A stretch of 64,000 nucleotides of DNA from CAG-791 sp045130475 (GCA_045130475.1 JBGUPU010000034.1:48510-112509), one strand, 5' to 3'; numbered from the stretch's first letter, positions 35,112-44,300 are shown. Notes: generated by a model from the letters alone, not told the origin. Numbers and translations are program-made.

Positions 35112-35900
35112 TTACAGCCTTTCGTTCTTCTCGAGATCCAGGAAATACTTATAAGAGTCAACCTTCAGCTCGCCGCAGGCAGGCTCGTCGCAGGCGATGA
35201 TGGCATTATTGTGCATCTGCAAGGCGCTGCAGGTAACCTTGGCGCTGACGGGTCCCTCAACAGTAGCTGCCAGGGCAGCTGCCTTGTTGTGGCCGTTGAT
35301 GACAAGCAGAACTTCCTTTGCATCCGTAACAGTCGCAACACCGACAGAAAGAGCCTTTGCAGGAGTCTTGTCCACATCGTTGTCGAAGAAACGGGAGTTG
35401 ACAATGCGGGTGTCTGTTGTGAGGACGCGGACGCCGGTCCTGGAGTTCAGAGAAGTATAAGGCTCATTGAAGGCGATGTGGCCGTCCTGGCCGATGCCGC
35501 CCAGGAAGAGGTCGATGCCGCCGATGGCAGCGATCTTGGCTTCGTACTGTGCGCACTCCTCTTCGGGATCTTCGCACATGCCGTTGAGGATGTTAACGTT
35601 CTCAGCGGGGATGTCGACATGATCAAACAGATAGTAGTGCATGAAATACCAGTAGCTCTGATCGTGCTCACGGGGCAGTCCAAGATACTCATCCATGTTG
35701 AAGGTCACGACGTTCTTGAAAGAAAGCTCGCCGGCTTTGTACTTTTTGACAAGTTCGTTATAAACACCGATGGGAGAAGATCCGGTTGCAAGACCGAGCA
35801 CAAAAGGTCTTTCCTCTTTGTGGGCGTTGATCTTTGCTGCGATGTAATCTGCCGCCCATTTACTCATCTTATCGTAATTTTCCTGGATAACTACTCTCAT
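35112..35900 (-). CDS. nagB: glucosamine-6-phosphate deaminase
   Basis: NagB interconverts glucosamine-6-phosphate with fructose-6-phosphate and ammonia. The 262-residue protein shows GLATGSSPIGVYNELVKKY, FNMDEYLGL with the catalytic aspartate, GGIGQDGHIAFNEP with the catalytic aspartate and histidine, and SVGVATVTDAKEVLL. Normally it serves catabolism and sits with nagA; here it sits with the biosynthetic glmM and no nagA is present. AAGGAG precedes ATG 35900. A 377-nt leader with a glmS-type ribozyme lies upstream, an unusual association. Confidence 0.96.
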   Translation of the reverse strand: MRVVIQENYDKMSKWAADYIAAKINAHKEERPFVLGLATGSSPIGVYNELVKKYKAGELSFKNVVTFNMDEYLGLPREHDQSYWYFMHYYLFDHVDIPAENVNILNGMCEDPEEECAQYEAKIAAIGGIDLFLGGIGQDGHIAFNEPYTSLNSRTGVRVLTTDTRIVNSRFFDNDVDKTPAKALSVGVATVTDAKEVLLVINGHNKAAALAATVEGPVSAKVTCSALQMHNNAIIACDEPACGELKVDSYKYFLDLEKNERL

Positions 35901-35990
35901 ATTATTCTCCTTGAATTTATAAATTTTTTTCAGGCATAGTACCCTCTTCAGTTACAAATTTATTTCAGTGTGCTGCAAGGGGTTTTGTTA

Positions 35991-36171
35991 CAGTTTTGAT
36001 TCTGCTTTTTGTCCCCTTCCTGACGGTCCCGCTGAACCGCATCAAGACCCGCCTGCGAGTCCTGCGCCCATGCCCAGCATGGTTCACGCCTGCGGCTTTT
36101 TGACCGTGGCAGTATCCGCCGAGTCTTTCGATCACTGCCATCCCTCGTCAGCCTGTTAAGGCCCTGGCGCT
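35991..36171 (-). ncRNA. glmS-type self-cleaving ribozyme in the nagB-glmM leader
   Basis: Read on the minus strand the conserved glmS ribozyme blocks occur in order: the cleavage-site start GCGCC from 36170 after TTA, a short P1 stem (36162-36159 with 36154-36151), TGACGAGG (36150-36143), ATCGA, then TCGGCGGAT (36122-36114), and downstream GGACAAA (36014-36008). A 7-bp stem 36140-36134 with 36113-36107 flanks the core, CGCC at 36169-36166 can pair with GGCG at 36120-36117 as the known pseudoknot does, and 36107-36102 pairs with 36028-36023. The family uses glucosamine-6-phosphate as cofactor and cleaves just before GCGCC, between 36171 and 36170. The 3' limit is approximate. Confidence 0.92.
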
Positions 36172-36283
36172 AATCACTCCCTGTATCCTCCTCTCAAAAG
36201 GGAGAAATTTTAGTAAAGTACATGCTGACTTTATCAGAGTCCGTTAAATTCCTGTCTCCTAAAAGCCAAGTACAATTAATTAA

Positions 36284-36311
36284 TATATAGCAGTCGATAA
36301 TCATTTGTCAA
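36284..36311 (-). promoter_or_regulatory. strong promoter of the ribozyme-nagB-glmM transcript
   Basis: TTGACA (36311-36306) is followed after 16 bases by TATATA (36289-36284) with an upstream TGC, an extended -10. It places the start about 106 nt before the ribozyme cleavage site. The rest of 35901-36405 holds the ribozyme and no gene. Confidence 0.75.
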
Positions 36312-36405
36312 GAATGTACAGAACCGCCCCCATATGAACAAAAGCCTGCCGTATGCAAAAGCCGCCCCTCCGAAAAGGTATCCTGCGCTTAAGCAGTGCT
36401 GTCCC

Positions 36406-37431
36406 CTATGAACACAGGCGTATAATCGTCATTTCGACCGCAAGGCCGGCATCTATGAGACCGCTCTTATAATCCTGATCCGCCTGCAGGCATTGCTGCA
36501 GCGAGCGCATTAAACGGCGGGAATCCAGGGACTTTGTGATCGGCAGATAGTTCTTTTTGACGATCCATGGGGAGAGGCCGATGCGTCTGGCGATCTCGCC
36601 CTCCGGCTCTTTTGCCTCCTGCAGTTCTTTTATCTGGACCAGGCGGGAAAACTCCCTCTGCAGAAGAGTCAGAATGACCTGGGAGGGCGTACGCAGGCTG
36701 ATCAGATCCATATAAATGGCAAGCGCCTTATCCTTCTGCCGGCGCGACACGGCCCCGATCATATCAAAGATCCGGTCTTTGAGCTGGGGGCTGCACACGG
36801 CGGCAATATCCTCTGCCGTAACACTCTCCCGCCCCATGCAGTAGGCAATGAGCTTGTCTGATTCACTGACGATATTCATCATATCCTCGCCCACGGTCTC
36901 CAGAAACCTGTTCAGGGTCGGTCCGTCGATCCTCAGTCCCGCTTTTTTAAAGAGACCCGCTGTCCACTGTCCGAGCATACGGGGGGTGACATCCTCGCAG
37001 TTGAGCACAAATCCGTTTTTCTGGATCGCCTTATACAGTTTTTTCCGCTTATCGGGACTCTCCTCCACAAACACCAGGGAAGCCGATTCCGGGATCTGAG
37101 GGATGAAGGCAGCGAGGGTATCGGATTCCACGCTGGCGGTTTTTGAAAAAAAGACTGTGTTCTCCAGGAGAATCACACGTCTGTCGGCAAAAAAAGGCAG
37201 GGTCTGCGCCTCGTCGATGATCTCCCTCGCCGTCACATCCATACCGGTGTAGGCGGAAACATTCATTTCATCTCCGTCCCCCAGGAGCGCAGCGCGGAGC
37301 CTGTCCCGGTTCTGCAGCCGAAGATAAGCCTGTTCTCCGCAAAGCAGATAGGCCCGCCGGAAGGTTCCTTCCTTTAACTCTTTATTCAGCAGGCTCTGCT
37401 GCTCCGCAAAGTCTTCTTTTTTTGCTGCCAT
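36406..37431 (-). CDS. holA: DNA polymerase III delta subunit
   Basis: HolA is the clamp-loader delta subunit, which opens the sliding clamp. The 341-residue protein has FRRAYLLCGEQAYLRLQNRD at the start, LPFFADRRVILLEN, and the C-terminal collar helices with PSQVILTLLQREF and NYLPITKSLDSRRL. The sequence is typically divergent but follows the Firmicutes YqeN/HolA layout. GGAGGG lies 6 bases before ATG 37431; the upstream frame to 37524 is not used. It sits between the efflux operon and the nagB leader. Confidence 0.9.
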   Translation of the reverse strand: MAAKKEDFAEQQSLLNKELKEGTFRRAYLLCGEQAYLRLQNRDRLRAALLGDGDEMNVSAYTGMDVTAREIIDEAQTLPFFADRRVILLENTVFFSKTASVESDTLAAFIPQIPESASLVFVEESPDKRKKLYKAIQKNGFVLNCEDVTPRMLGQWTAGLFKKAGLRIDGPTLNRFLETVGEDMMNIVSESDKLIAYCMGRESVTAEDIAAVCSPQLKDRIFDMIGAVSRRQKDKALAIYMDLISLRTPSQVILTLLQREFSRLVQIKELQEAKEPEGEIARRIGLSPWIVKKNYLPITKSLDSRRLMRSLQQCLQADQDYKSGLIDAGLAVEMTIIRLCS

Positions 37432-37535
37432 GAACTTCCCTCCGCTGACCCGGGCACGCAAGTCCCTGTCTCTGTCATGATCGTTCTGCATTATCATTGT
37501 AACATAGATTTGCTGACGTTTCATAATGCAAAAAA

Positions 37536-37553
37536 AGGCACCCGCAGGTGCCT
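37536..37553 (-). terminator. terminator after the efflux operon
   Basis: AGGCACC and GGTGCCT form a 7-bp stem with a 4-base loop, followed on the minus strand by seven T residues; it lies 12 bases after the RND gene stop. Confidence 0.9.
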
Positions 37554-37564
37554 CTTTTATACTT

Positions 37565-40552
37565 TCACTTTTTTTCTTTCCTGGAAATGATCAGATAATA
37601 GGACGGCATCATGAGCAGGCACAGGATCGTGGACGCGATCAGGCCGCCGATGATAACGAAGGCCATACTGGCCATCATCTTGTTGTCGGAAAACCATCCC
37701 AGGGGGACCATGGCAAGGATGGTGGTCAGTGTGGTCATCAGGATCGGACGCAGACGGATCTTGCCCGCCTCGACGAGGGCATCTTCAAGTGCCATGCGCT
37801 CCTTCTCCTGGTTGACAGTATCGACGAGCAGAATGCCGTTGTTGACGGCAATACCCATCAGCATGAGGAATCCCATCATGGAAACCATGTTCAGGCTGCT
37901 GCGGGTCACAAAGAGCAGCAGGAAGGAACCGATCAGGGAGAAGGGAATACAGGTCATGACCATGAGGGAGAAACGGGGTGATTCAAACTGCATGGCCATC
38001 ACCAGGAAAACCAGGAAAATGCCGGCAAGAATCGAATTGAAGATGGCAGTGAGGTTTTCTCCCCTCATATCTTCGATCAGGGAACTGGAGAGGGAGACGC
38101 CCTGGGGCAGTTCCATCTCCCGGGAGGCCTTTGTGACAGCCCTGGTGACATCGCCTTTCATTCCGTCCGCAGGCGTAGCGGAAACAGTATTCTGGATCTT
38201 GCCGTTGTTCTTCTGGATCAGCTGCAGCTGCTGGTCGTACTCCACTGCCGCAATATCCTTGAGGATGACCTGATTCCCCATCGCGCCCGTCAGTGTCTTG
38301 CTCATCAGCTGGTTGATATCCTCATAAGTTCCGTCAGGATAGTTGAGGGTAATATCATACTCGTTTCCGTTGAGCTCCATATGGGCGGCATTGACCCCGT
38401 TCATAGTCTGATAGAGATCCAGGGCAACCTGCGCGGGCGCAAGCCCCGCCGACGCCGCTTTCTGAGGATCTACAACGATATGGCCGGCAGTCTGCATGGT
38501 GGCGGCATCCGATTTGACATGGATGACGCCGGGAATCGAGTACATTGTCTCCTCGATCTGTTCACAGGCCAGGGTAAGGGCATCGATGTCTTCGCCCTCA
38601 ATGACCACATCGACCGTATCTGTCGAATAATTGCCCGACATTGCGCTGCTGGAGCCTCCCGAGGGAGCGACGGAAATATCTGCACCGGTACGGTTGGAAA
38701 AGGCATTTGTATACTCTTCAACCGCCTCTTCACTGGTCCTCCTGCACTTGTCCACAGCATATGCGGTCAGAGTCGCCTGGTTTCCGCTGATACTCAATGA
38801 ATAATTTTCAAAATCAGGATCATCCCGGACCATCTGCTCAATCTCAACCATCTCCTGATCCATGACTGTCAGCTGTGTGCCGGGCCTGAACTCGGCTGTG
38901 ATGGTAATGCTGCCGTCATAGTCGGCAGGGATCAGCTCAAAGGTCAGTGTGGAAGCGATAAAGAAGGAAAGGATCAGGAGCAGAACACTGACCAGGAGTG
39001 TTGTCTTCTTCCTGTAGAGCAGTTTTCTGAGCAGTTTGTCATATCCCCTGCGGATCCTGTCCAGAGCATCGTTTACGGCACTTGTTTTTTTCTCCTGCGG
39101 TCTGATCACAACATATAGGAGCGGGACGATGCAGAGGGCGCTGATCAGGGATGCGACCATGGCTATGACGATGATGACACCCAGCTGGGAGAACATCTGG
39201 CCGGCAAGTCCCTTGATCATGGTCATGGGCAGGTAGACAACACAGGTGGTGATCGTGGAGGCCGTGATACTCATCATGACTGTCCCGGCGCCCTTTACGG
39301 CCGCCTCCCGCAAATCCTGCCCCTCCTGCGTCGCCCTGAAGCAGCTCTCAATGACAACGATGGAGTTGTCGACGATCATGCCGATGGCGATGACGAGGGC
39401 TCCTGTAGTGATGATATTGAGATCAAATCCCATAATAAACATCAGGACCAGGGTGGCAAATACAGAGAGAGGCATGGAACTGCCGACGATCAGAGACGCC
39501 TTGATGTCTCCGAAGAAAATAAACAGGACCAGCATGGCAAAAACAACGCCGAGAGCCAGGGTCTCCGCCACGGATTTAAGGGCGGAGACGATTTCCGCAC
39601 CGGAATCATACACCATGTCATAGGTGACACCGGCATCCTGCTTCTCCAGCTTTTCAATCGCCTTCCGCACATTTGATGCGACGCGGACTGTCGATGCACT
39701 CTGTACCTTGGAGATCTGAATACTGACATTCTCCTCGCCGTTGTATCGGCTGAGTGTCGAGGGTTCATGCACACCCATGCTGATGTCGGCAACATCCGCC
39801 AGGCGGATCTGGGCGCCTGTCGCAGTCGACAGGACTGTGTTCTCGAGATCCTGCAGAGACATAAAATCCGAGCTCGTACTCAGGCTGATATCCTGGGAGC
39901 CTGCCTTGATACTGCCGGCAGGGATGTTGTAGTCCGCTGCGCCCACCTGCTGGGCAATACCGGATATGTTGAGGCCGTATTGACGCATGCTGTCCTCATT
40001 GAGACGAACACGCACATAGTTGCTGCGGCCGCCGGTGACCTCCACCCGGGCGACATTGCTGACACTCTCCAGGGCCGGGACCACCGTCTCGTCGATATAA
40101 GCCATCATATCGGAAGAGCCGTTGGCCGTCGCCGAGATCATAACGGTGGGCACCTGGTTGACATCCATCTCTATGATCACAGGATCCTGACAATCGTCCG
40201 GAAGATTGAGCACATCCAGGGCAGCTGACAGAGAGGTATAGGCGTCGTTCATGTTCTGGTCATAATCATAGGTGAGGCCGACCATACTGTAGTTGTTATA
40301 GGAATAGGATATGACGCTGTCGACACCGCTGAGCGTCTCCGCGGAGTCCTCGATTTTGCTCGTCACCAGCTCATCGATACTCGTAGGACTGGCACCCGGA
40401 TAAACAGTGTAAACGAGATACATGGGAAGATCGATATCCGGGATCAGCTCCATGTCAAAGCCCGGTATGGAAAAAATACCGAACACAAATATACCGAGGA
40501 CGATCAGCGCCGTAGATACCGGGCGCTTTAAGACTAATTTCGTCAGATTCAT
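37565..40552 (-). CDS. RND family efflux transporter (AcrB/SwrC-like)
   Basis: A 995-residue proton-driven inner membrane exporter has one N-terminal helix (VSTALIVLGIFVFGIFSIPG), large periplasm-like loops and two sets of helices around residues 330-500 and 840-985. The helix-4 motif reads IGMIVDNSIVVIESCFRA, the SwrC-type VDN instead of VDD in AcrB. Substrates may be surfactants, lipids or drugs. It ends the marR-MFP-RND operon, 30 bases after the membrane fusion gene, and closes with a terminator. No outer membrane channel is expected in a Gram-positive cell. Confidence 0.95.
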   Translation of the reverse strand: MNLTKLVLKRPVSTALIVLGIFVFGIFSIPGFDMELIPDIDLPMYLVYTVYPGASPTSIDELVTSKIEDSAETLSGVDSVISYSYNNYSMVGLTYDYDQNMNDAYTSLSAALDVLNLPDDCQDPVIIEMDVNQVPTVMISATANGSSDMMAYIDETVVPALESVSNVARVEVTGGRSNYVRVRLNEDSMRQYGLNISGIAQQVGAADYNIPAGSIKAGSQDISLSTSSDFMSLQDLENTVLSTATGAQIRLADVADISMGVHEPSTLSRYNGEENVSIQISKVQSASTVRVASNVRKAIEKLEKQDAGVTYDMVYDSGAEIVSALKSVAETLALGVVFAMLVLFIFFGDIKASLIVGSSMPLSVFATLVLMFIMGFDLNIITTGALVIAIGMIVDNSIVVIESCFRATQEGQDLREAAVKGAGTVMMSITASTITTCVVYLPMTMIKGLAGQMFSQLGVIIVIAMVASLISALCIVPLLYVVIRPQEKKTSAVNDALDRIRRGYDKLLRKLLYRKKTTLLVSVLLLILSFFIASTLTFELIPADYDGSITITAEFRPGTQLTVMDQEMVEIEQMVRDDPDFENYSLSISGNQATLTAYAVDKCRRTSEEAVEEYTNAFSNRTGADISVAPSGGSSSAMSGNYSTDTVDVVIEGEDIDALTLACEQIEETMYSIPGVIHVKSDAATMQTAGHIVVDPQKAASAGLAPAQVALDLYQTMNGVNAAHMELNGNEYDITLNYPDGTYEDINQLMSKTLTGAMGNQVILKDIAAVEYDQQLQLIQKNNGKIQNTVSATPADGMKGDVTRAVTKASREMELPQGVSLSSSLIEDMRGENLTAIFNSILAGIFLVFLVMAMQFESPRFSLMVMTCIPFSLIGSFLLLFVTRSSLNMVSMMGFLMLMGIAVNNGILLVDTVNQEKERMALEDALVEAGKIRLRPILMTTLTTILAMVPLGWFSDNKMMASMAFVIIGGLIASTILCLLMMPSYYLIISRKEKK

Positions 40553-40582
40553 TTAAAAAGATTCCTTTCCCCGTCCCTGATT

Positions 40583-42322
40583 TCAGGGTGTCTGAGAGTC
40601 TGTCCGGCTGTCTGTCTGCGTATCTGTCTGTGTTCCCCGGGGCTGGATCACCTCAATAAAGGCGCCGTCTTTGAGTCCGGCTCCCCATGTGGTAATGACC
40701 CGGTCGCCCTCGGACAGTCCCTCCGGGATCGCGATCATCTCATTGTTGTAGGCACCTGCAGTGACGTTTTTGCGGACAGCCTTATCGCCCTCCGTCCCGC
40801 TCTGGGCAACGAAGACATAGGCCTGGTCGTTCTCATAATAAACGGCGTCAAAAGGGATCAGGATCTGGTTTTTCACAGAGTTTGTCACAAGGGAAAGGCT
40901 CACACTCGTGTTGGACAGAAGGCTCTTGTCGGTGACGCTGGTGATCTCTGCGGTGATCTTAAAGAGTCCCTTCTGGGGATCCACCGCAGTTCCGATCATG
41001 GAAATGCGTCCCTTCACCTGGCCGGAAGAAGTCTCCACATAGATCTGGTCTCCTGTTCTGAGATAGTCACGGACTTCTTCAGGGACATAGAAGGAAACTT
41101 CCATTGTCTCTTTATCCGAAATGGTAAAAGCGGGATATCCCTGGGCGGAAATCTCGTTTTCGCTGACATTTACCGCTTCGATCACGCCGTCGATGGGAGC
41201 TGTCACTGTATAGAGATCCTTCTGATACTGGGCGGATTCGACACCTGTCTGGGCAGCCCTGATCTGGGCATCATAAGCACTTGTACCGCCTGCGGCATCC
41301 TTGGCGTCCTCCGCGGCGTCAATATTGTTCTCGAGCGCCTCGATCTGCGCTTCCAGCTGGGCAATCCCGTTTTCCAGCTGCACGACAGAGGAGGAAGCTG
41401 TGGCGTATCCGGAAGAAGCCGTGGCACTTGCGGACTGGGCCTGTTCGACCTGATCCTTAAGTGTGTTCAGTCCGGCCTCTGTCAGATATTCCACTGTCAG
41501 CGGGATCTCATTGAGTGCCTCCAGGATCAGCGCAGCTGTCTTCTGTTTCTCCACAGCCGCCTGATCTTCCTTCTGCGTCTCTTCCGGAGGGATATCAGCT
41601 GCCGCCTGATCCGTCGCGCCTGCCAGGGCATCGTCACTCTGGGCATTCTCTATTGGAATATAAGGCGGAGCAGGCATGGCGGCCGCCATCAGCCCCGCTG
41701 TCGTCATACAGTCGGGATTGGCCGAGAGAAAGGCCTGATACTGGATATAAAGGGCATTGGCGCTGTCATAGATGTCCTTGATCTCCGCATAGCCCTTTGC
41801 AGCGGCGTCCATTGCTTTTTTGAGGTCTTTGAGAGACCCCTGCAGCTGTTCCAGCTGCTCTTCGGAGGAATCCAGCTGGGCATAGAGGGTATCGACCTGT
41901 CCCTCCATGGAAGTGATCGAGGCCTCTGCCTGCTTTTTGGCGGCATGGATCTGGTCCTCGGCCGCCTCTTTTCCTGCTCTGGCGGAATTCACGGCATCCT
42001 GGGCGCTCTGCAACTGCAGCTGGGCAGCCTTGTCGTCAAAACGGCAGAGAACATCGCCCGCCTTCACCTTGTCTCCCACCTTTACGTTCACCTGTGTGAC
42101 TGTCCCTGCTACCAGCGGAGTCACATTGACGGAATTGTGCGGCGCCACAGTTCCAATATAGGTGCCGGTGATCTGCAGTGTGCCCCGGGAGGCTGTCTGC
42201 GTCTCAACACGGGTCAGCTGCACTTTGGTCTCTTCCGCCTTTTTGCTGCAGCCCGTAAAAGATACTGCAGCGATCAATAAAGCCAACATGGCAGCGGCTG
42301 CATGCCTTTTCCTGTTCCTCAT
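40583..42322 (-). CDS. membrane fusion lipoprotein of the RND system
   Basis: The 579-residue protein has a lipoprotein signal (VSFTGCSKK lipobox, Cys about residue 25), a biotinyl-lipoyl half-motif GTVTQVNVKVGDKVKAGDVL, long Ala/Gln-rich coiled-coil hairpin arms of more than 250 residues with an inserted proline-containing loop, and the second half-motif YTVTAPIDGVIEAVNV. It should link the RND pump to the outside envelope. Its start overlaps the marR stop by ATGA, so the genes are translationally coupled. The C-terminus is a Thr/Asp/Gln-rich repeat encoded by TCTG-type tetranucleotides. Confidence 0.93.
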   Translation of the reverse strand: MRNRKRHAAAAMLALLIAAVSFTGCSKKAEETKVQLTRVETQTASRGTLQITGTYIGTVAPHNSVNVTPLVAGTVTQVNVKVGDKVKAGDVLCRFDDKAAQLQLQSAQDAVNSARAGKEAAEDQIHAAKKQAEASITSMEGQVDTLYAQLDSSEEQLEQLQGSLKDLKKAMDAAAKGYAEIKDIYDSANALYIQYQAFLSANPDCMTTAGLMAAAMPAPPYIPIENAQSDDALAGATDQAAADIPPEETQKEDQAAVEKQKTAALILEALNEIPLTVEYLTEAGLNTLKDQVEQAQSASATASSGYATASSSVVQLENGIAQLEAQIEALENNIDAAEDAKDAAGGTSAYDAQIRAAQTGVESAQYQKDLYTVTAPIDGVIEAVNVSENEISAQGYPAFTISDKETMEVSFYVPEEVRDYLRTGDQIYVETSSGQVKGRISMIGTAVDPQKGLFKITAEITSVTDKSLLSNTSVSLSLVTNSVKNQILIPFDAVYYENDQAYVFVAQSGTEGDKAVRKNVTAGAYNNEMIAIPEGLSEGDRVITTWGAGLKDGAFIEVIQPRGTQTDTQTDSRTDSQTP

Positions 42323-42846
42323 ACGCGGTCTCCTTCATTTTTTTCTGCCGACTTGCTGCCGACCAACTTGTCCAGAAGACGGATCAGCTCCCGTTTTTCA
42401 CTGACATTAAGATTAACAAACAGGGAGTCGACCACCTGGGTGATCTGCAAGAGCATGTACTCGGCGCGCTCTCTCCCTTTCTCCGTGAGTATGAGGGTCT
42501 TAACCCTTCTGTCTCCGCTGCAGTGCTTTCTCTCCACATATCCGTCTTCCACAAGCCTGTTGATCATCTCGGAAAGTGTAGACGGGCTCACACGTATTTC
42601 GTCCGCGATCTCCTTCTGCTTTGCCCCTTCCTTTTTGCACAGAAGAAAAGGCAGCACGGCATCCCTTTTCAGTACACCCGGGATCGTATTGGCATTCCCG
42701 TTCTCCGGCAGCTGTTTATCATCCTGTGAGGGGTCAGCAGACACACCGGGGACCATTGTTTCCGCGCACGGAACCGCTGCGACCCGCATCATACGCTCCA
42801 CATGCCTGAATCTGTCCAGAATCTGAAGATTAATGCTTGTGCTCAT
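42319..42846 (-). CDS. MarR family regulator of the efflux operon
   Basis: The 175-residue protein has the MarR winged helix: KQKEIADEIRVSPSTLSEMI as recognition region and the wing VERKHCSGDRRVKTLILTEKG. A short loop near residue 40-55 rich in Pro, Asp and Asn is unusual. AGGAAAGG precedes ATG 42846; the frame to 42891 is not used. It heads an operon with a membrane fusion protein and RND pump; binding the palindrome over its own promoter would repress all three genes. The inducer is unknown. Confidence 0.93.
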   Translation of the reverse strand: MSTSINLQILDRFRHVERMMRVAAVPCAETMVPGVSADPSQDDKQLPENGNANTIPGVLKRDAVLPFLLCKKEGAKQKEIADEIRVSPSTLSEMINRLVEDGYVERKHCSGDRRVKTLILTEKGRERAEYMLLQITQVVDSLFVNLNVSEKRELIRLLDKLVGSKSAEKNEGDRV

Positions 42847-42894
42847 AAAAACCTTTCCTATACTATCAATGACAGGGTAATACGATCTCATTTC

Positions 42895-42957
42895 AATAAT
42901 ATTCGTACCCGTATTATTCGTCCCCGAATATTATACAATACCCTTTCCCGCTGTCAA
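42895..42957 (-). promoter_or_regulatory. marR operon promoter overlapped by a palindromic operator
   Basis: TTGACA (42957-42952), 16 bases, TATAAT (42935-42930) on the minus strand is near-consensus. An inverted repeat ATAATATTCG (42896-42905) with CGAATATTAT (42925-42934) covers the -10 and the start region, with further related half-sites in between, as expected for a MarR operator. Confidence 0.75.
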
Positions 42958-42985
42958 GACCGGAAAAGAAGCTCCGTGACCTGTA

Positions 42986-43029
42986 AAGGGGCGTGCGGAA
43001 AATGATCTCTCATTTTCCACACGCCCCTT
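42986..43029 (-). terminator. terminator after the lipoprotein gene
   Basis: A 19-bp stem (42986-43004 with 43011-43029, one mismatch) lies 50 bases after the lipoprotein stop. Confidence 0.8.
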
Positions 43030-43078
43030 GTAATTTCTTCAGCCCGGGTCCGCTTCCTTCATCCGGTCCCGGATCCTT

Positions 43079-44260
43079 TTACTCGGTCTGCCCGCCCTGT
43101 CCCGACAGCCGCGGCCTGTCCTCCGCCACGGTCATTCCGGTCAGTCTCTCGATTTCTGACGCCTCGAAATGATTGTCGTAATAGGTACTCATGCGGACTT
43201 TCTTGTCGTCCACTATATAATAATATCCCTTCTGGAGCTTTCCCTGCGCGTCATTGAACCCGCTCAGGTCACTGAAATCATAAGAGAACTCCAGCCTGCT
43301 GCCATCCGGCACTCTGACAGAGAAATGCCACGCATTCCCTTCCGGTCCGTATCCCTCCTTTTTCAGAAGTTCATAGAGTGTTCCGAAACTGATGCCGGCA
43401 AATTTTGGGCTTCCGATCACATCTTCAAAATAATCTTCCCGGGCAGGCACCGAAGGTGACTGCTGTGCTCCGTCTTCGGACTTCCCGGAAGTCCTGTATA
43501 TACGGACAGAGGTCCCCGCATGGACGAGATCATATATTTCATCCTCACTGAACTCTTTGAGTGCATCCTCAAAGCGGTAATCCAGTGCGCAGGTCAGATA
43601 ATTTTTCCGCATCAGGGAAAGGACGCTCTCATCGAGGTCTCTCAGCTCCCCTGAAGTATCGCCCTCGTCAAACTCATAATCGATCACTCCGCGGATCGGG
43701 TTTTCGTATCGCACGGTAAAAGGGATGCTCAGATCCGGATAGCCCGCTTCTGCCAGGGCAGCGCGGACGGTCTGCAGATCCTGATAACATTTTTCTATTC
43801 CGGCAAGATCCTTAAAGCTGCCGATCAGCTCCGCCTGTATAATGCCGGAGCTGTCTGTCTTTTTCAGGGCAAGGCTGTTCACACGGGGTATCTTTTCTTC
43901 ACCGAGCAGGAAGAGAAAAACCGCGCTGTTGTAATCATCCACGATCTTGTTCTCAACCGCCTCCAGCGCCCAGTAGTAGTCATCGAGCACATGGAAGGTG
44001 ACACCGCTGTCCTCATCCACGACGGTCCAAAGATGATCCAGGTAGCCTTCTTCGTCTTCCTGGATCTCCTGGTATTTTTCCGAAACTGTCAGATTATCGC
44101 GTCCGGATATTTTTTTTGCGTACGATTTAATATCACTCCGTGAATACTTTTTCACACAGCCGCCCAGCAAGAATGTCAGAATGATCAGGCCGACCATCGC
44201 GGTCACTGTCACCGGCCGCAAACTATACTTTTTTTTTGGCTGTATTTTACAGTCCCGCAT
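43079..44260 (-). CDS. lipoprotein of unknown function
   Basis: No family was recognised. The 393-residue protein has a basic start, a hydrophobic segment (residues 17-32) and the lipobox LLGGC with Cys at about 35, so it should be anchored outside the membrane. The remainder is acidic, with many aromatic residues and repeats of short beta-like stretches; one loop (SGKSEDGAQQSPSVPARED) is low-complexity. GGGAG precedes ATG 44260. It follows the SARP-like regulator by 40 bases on the same strand, so the two are likely one transcript and perhaps a linked function. Confidence 0.8.
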   Translation of the reverse strand: MRDCKIQPKKKYSLRPVTVTAMVGLIILTFLLGGCVKKYSRSDIKSYAKKISGRDNLTVSEKYQEIQEDEEGYLDHLWTVVDEDSGVTFHVLDDYYWALEAVENKIVDDYNSAVFLFLLGEEKIPRVNSLALKKTDSSGIIQAELIGSFKDLAGIEKCYQDLQTVRAALAEAGYPDLSIPFTVRYENPIRGVIDYEFDEGDTSGELRDLDESVLSLMRKNYLTCALDYRFEDALKEFSEDEIYDLVHAGTSVRIYRTSGKSEDGAQQSPSVPAREDYFEDVIGSPKFAGISFGTLYELLKKEGYGPEGNAWHFSVRVPDGSRLEFSYDFSDLSGFNDAQGKLQKGYYYIVDDKKVRMSTYYDNHFEASEIERLTGMTVAEDRPRLSGQGGQTE

Positions 44261-44300
44261 ATTTGTAATCTCCCGGAAAGGAACACAAGGCCTTTCTCGA

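Noticed and set aside
35959..36159. 63-codon plus-strand frame in the nagB leader
   Set aside because: It overlaps the ribozyme on the opposite strand and has no family or ribosome site.
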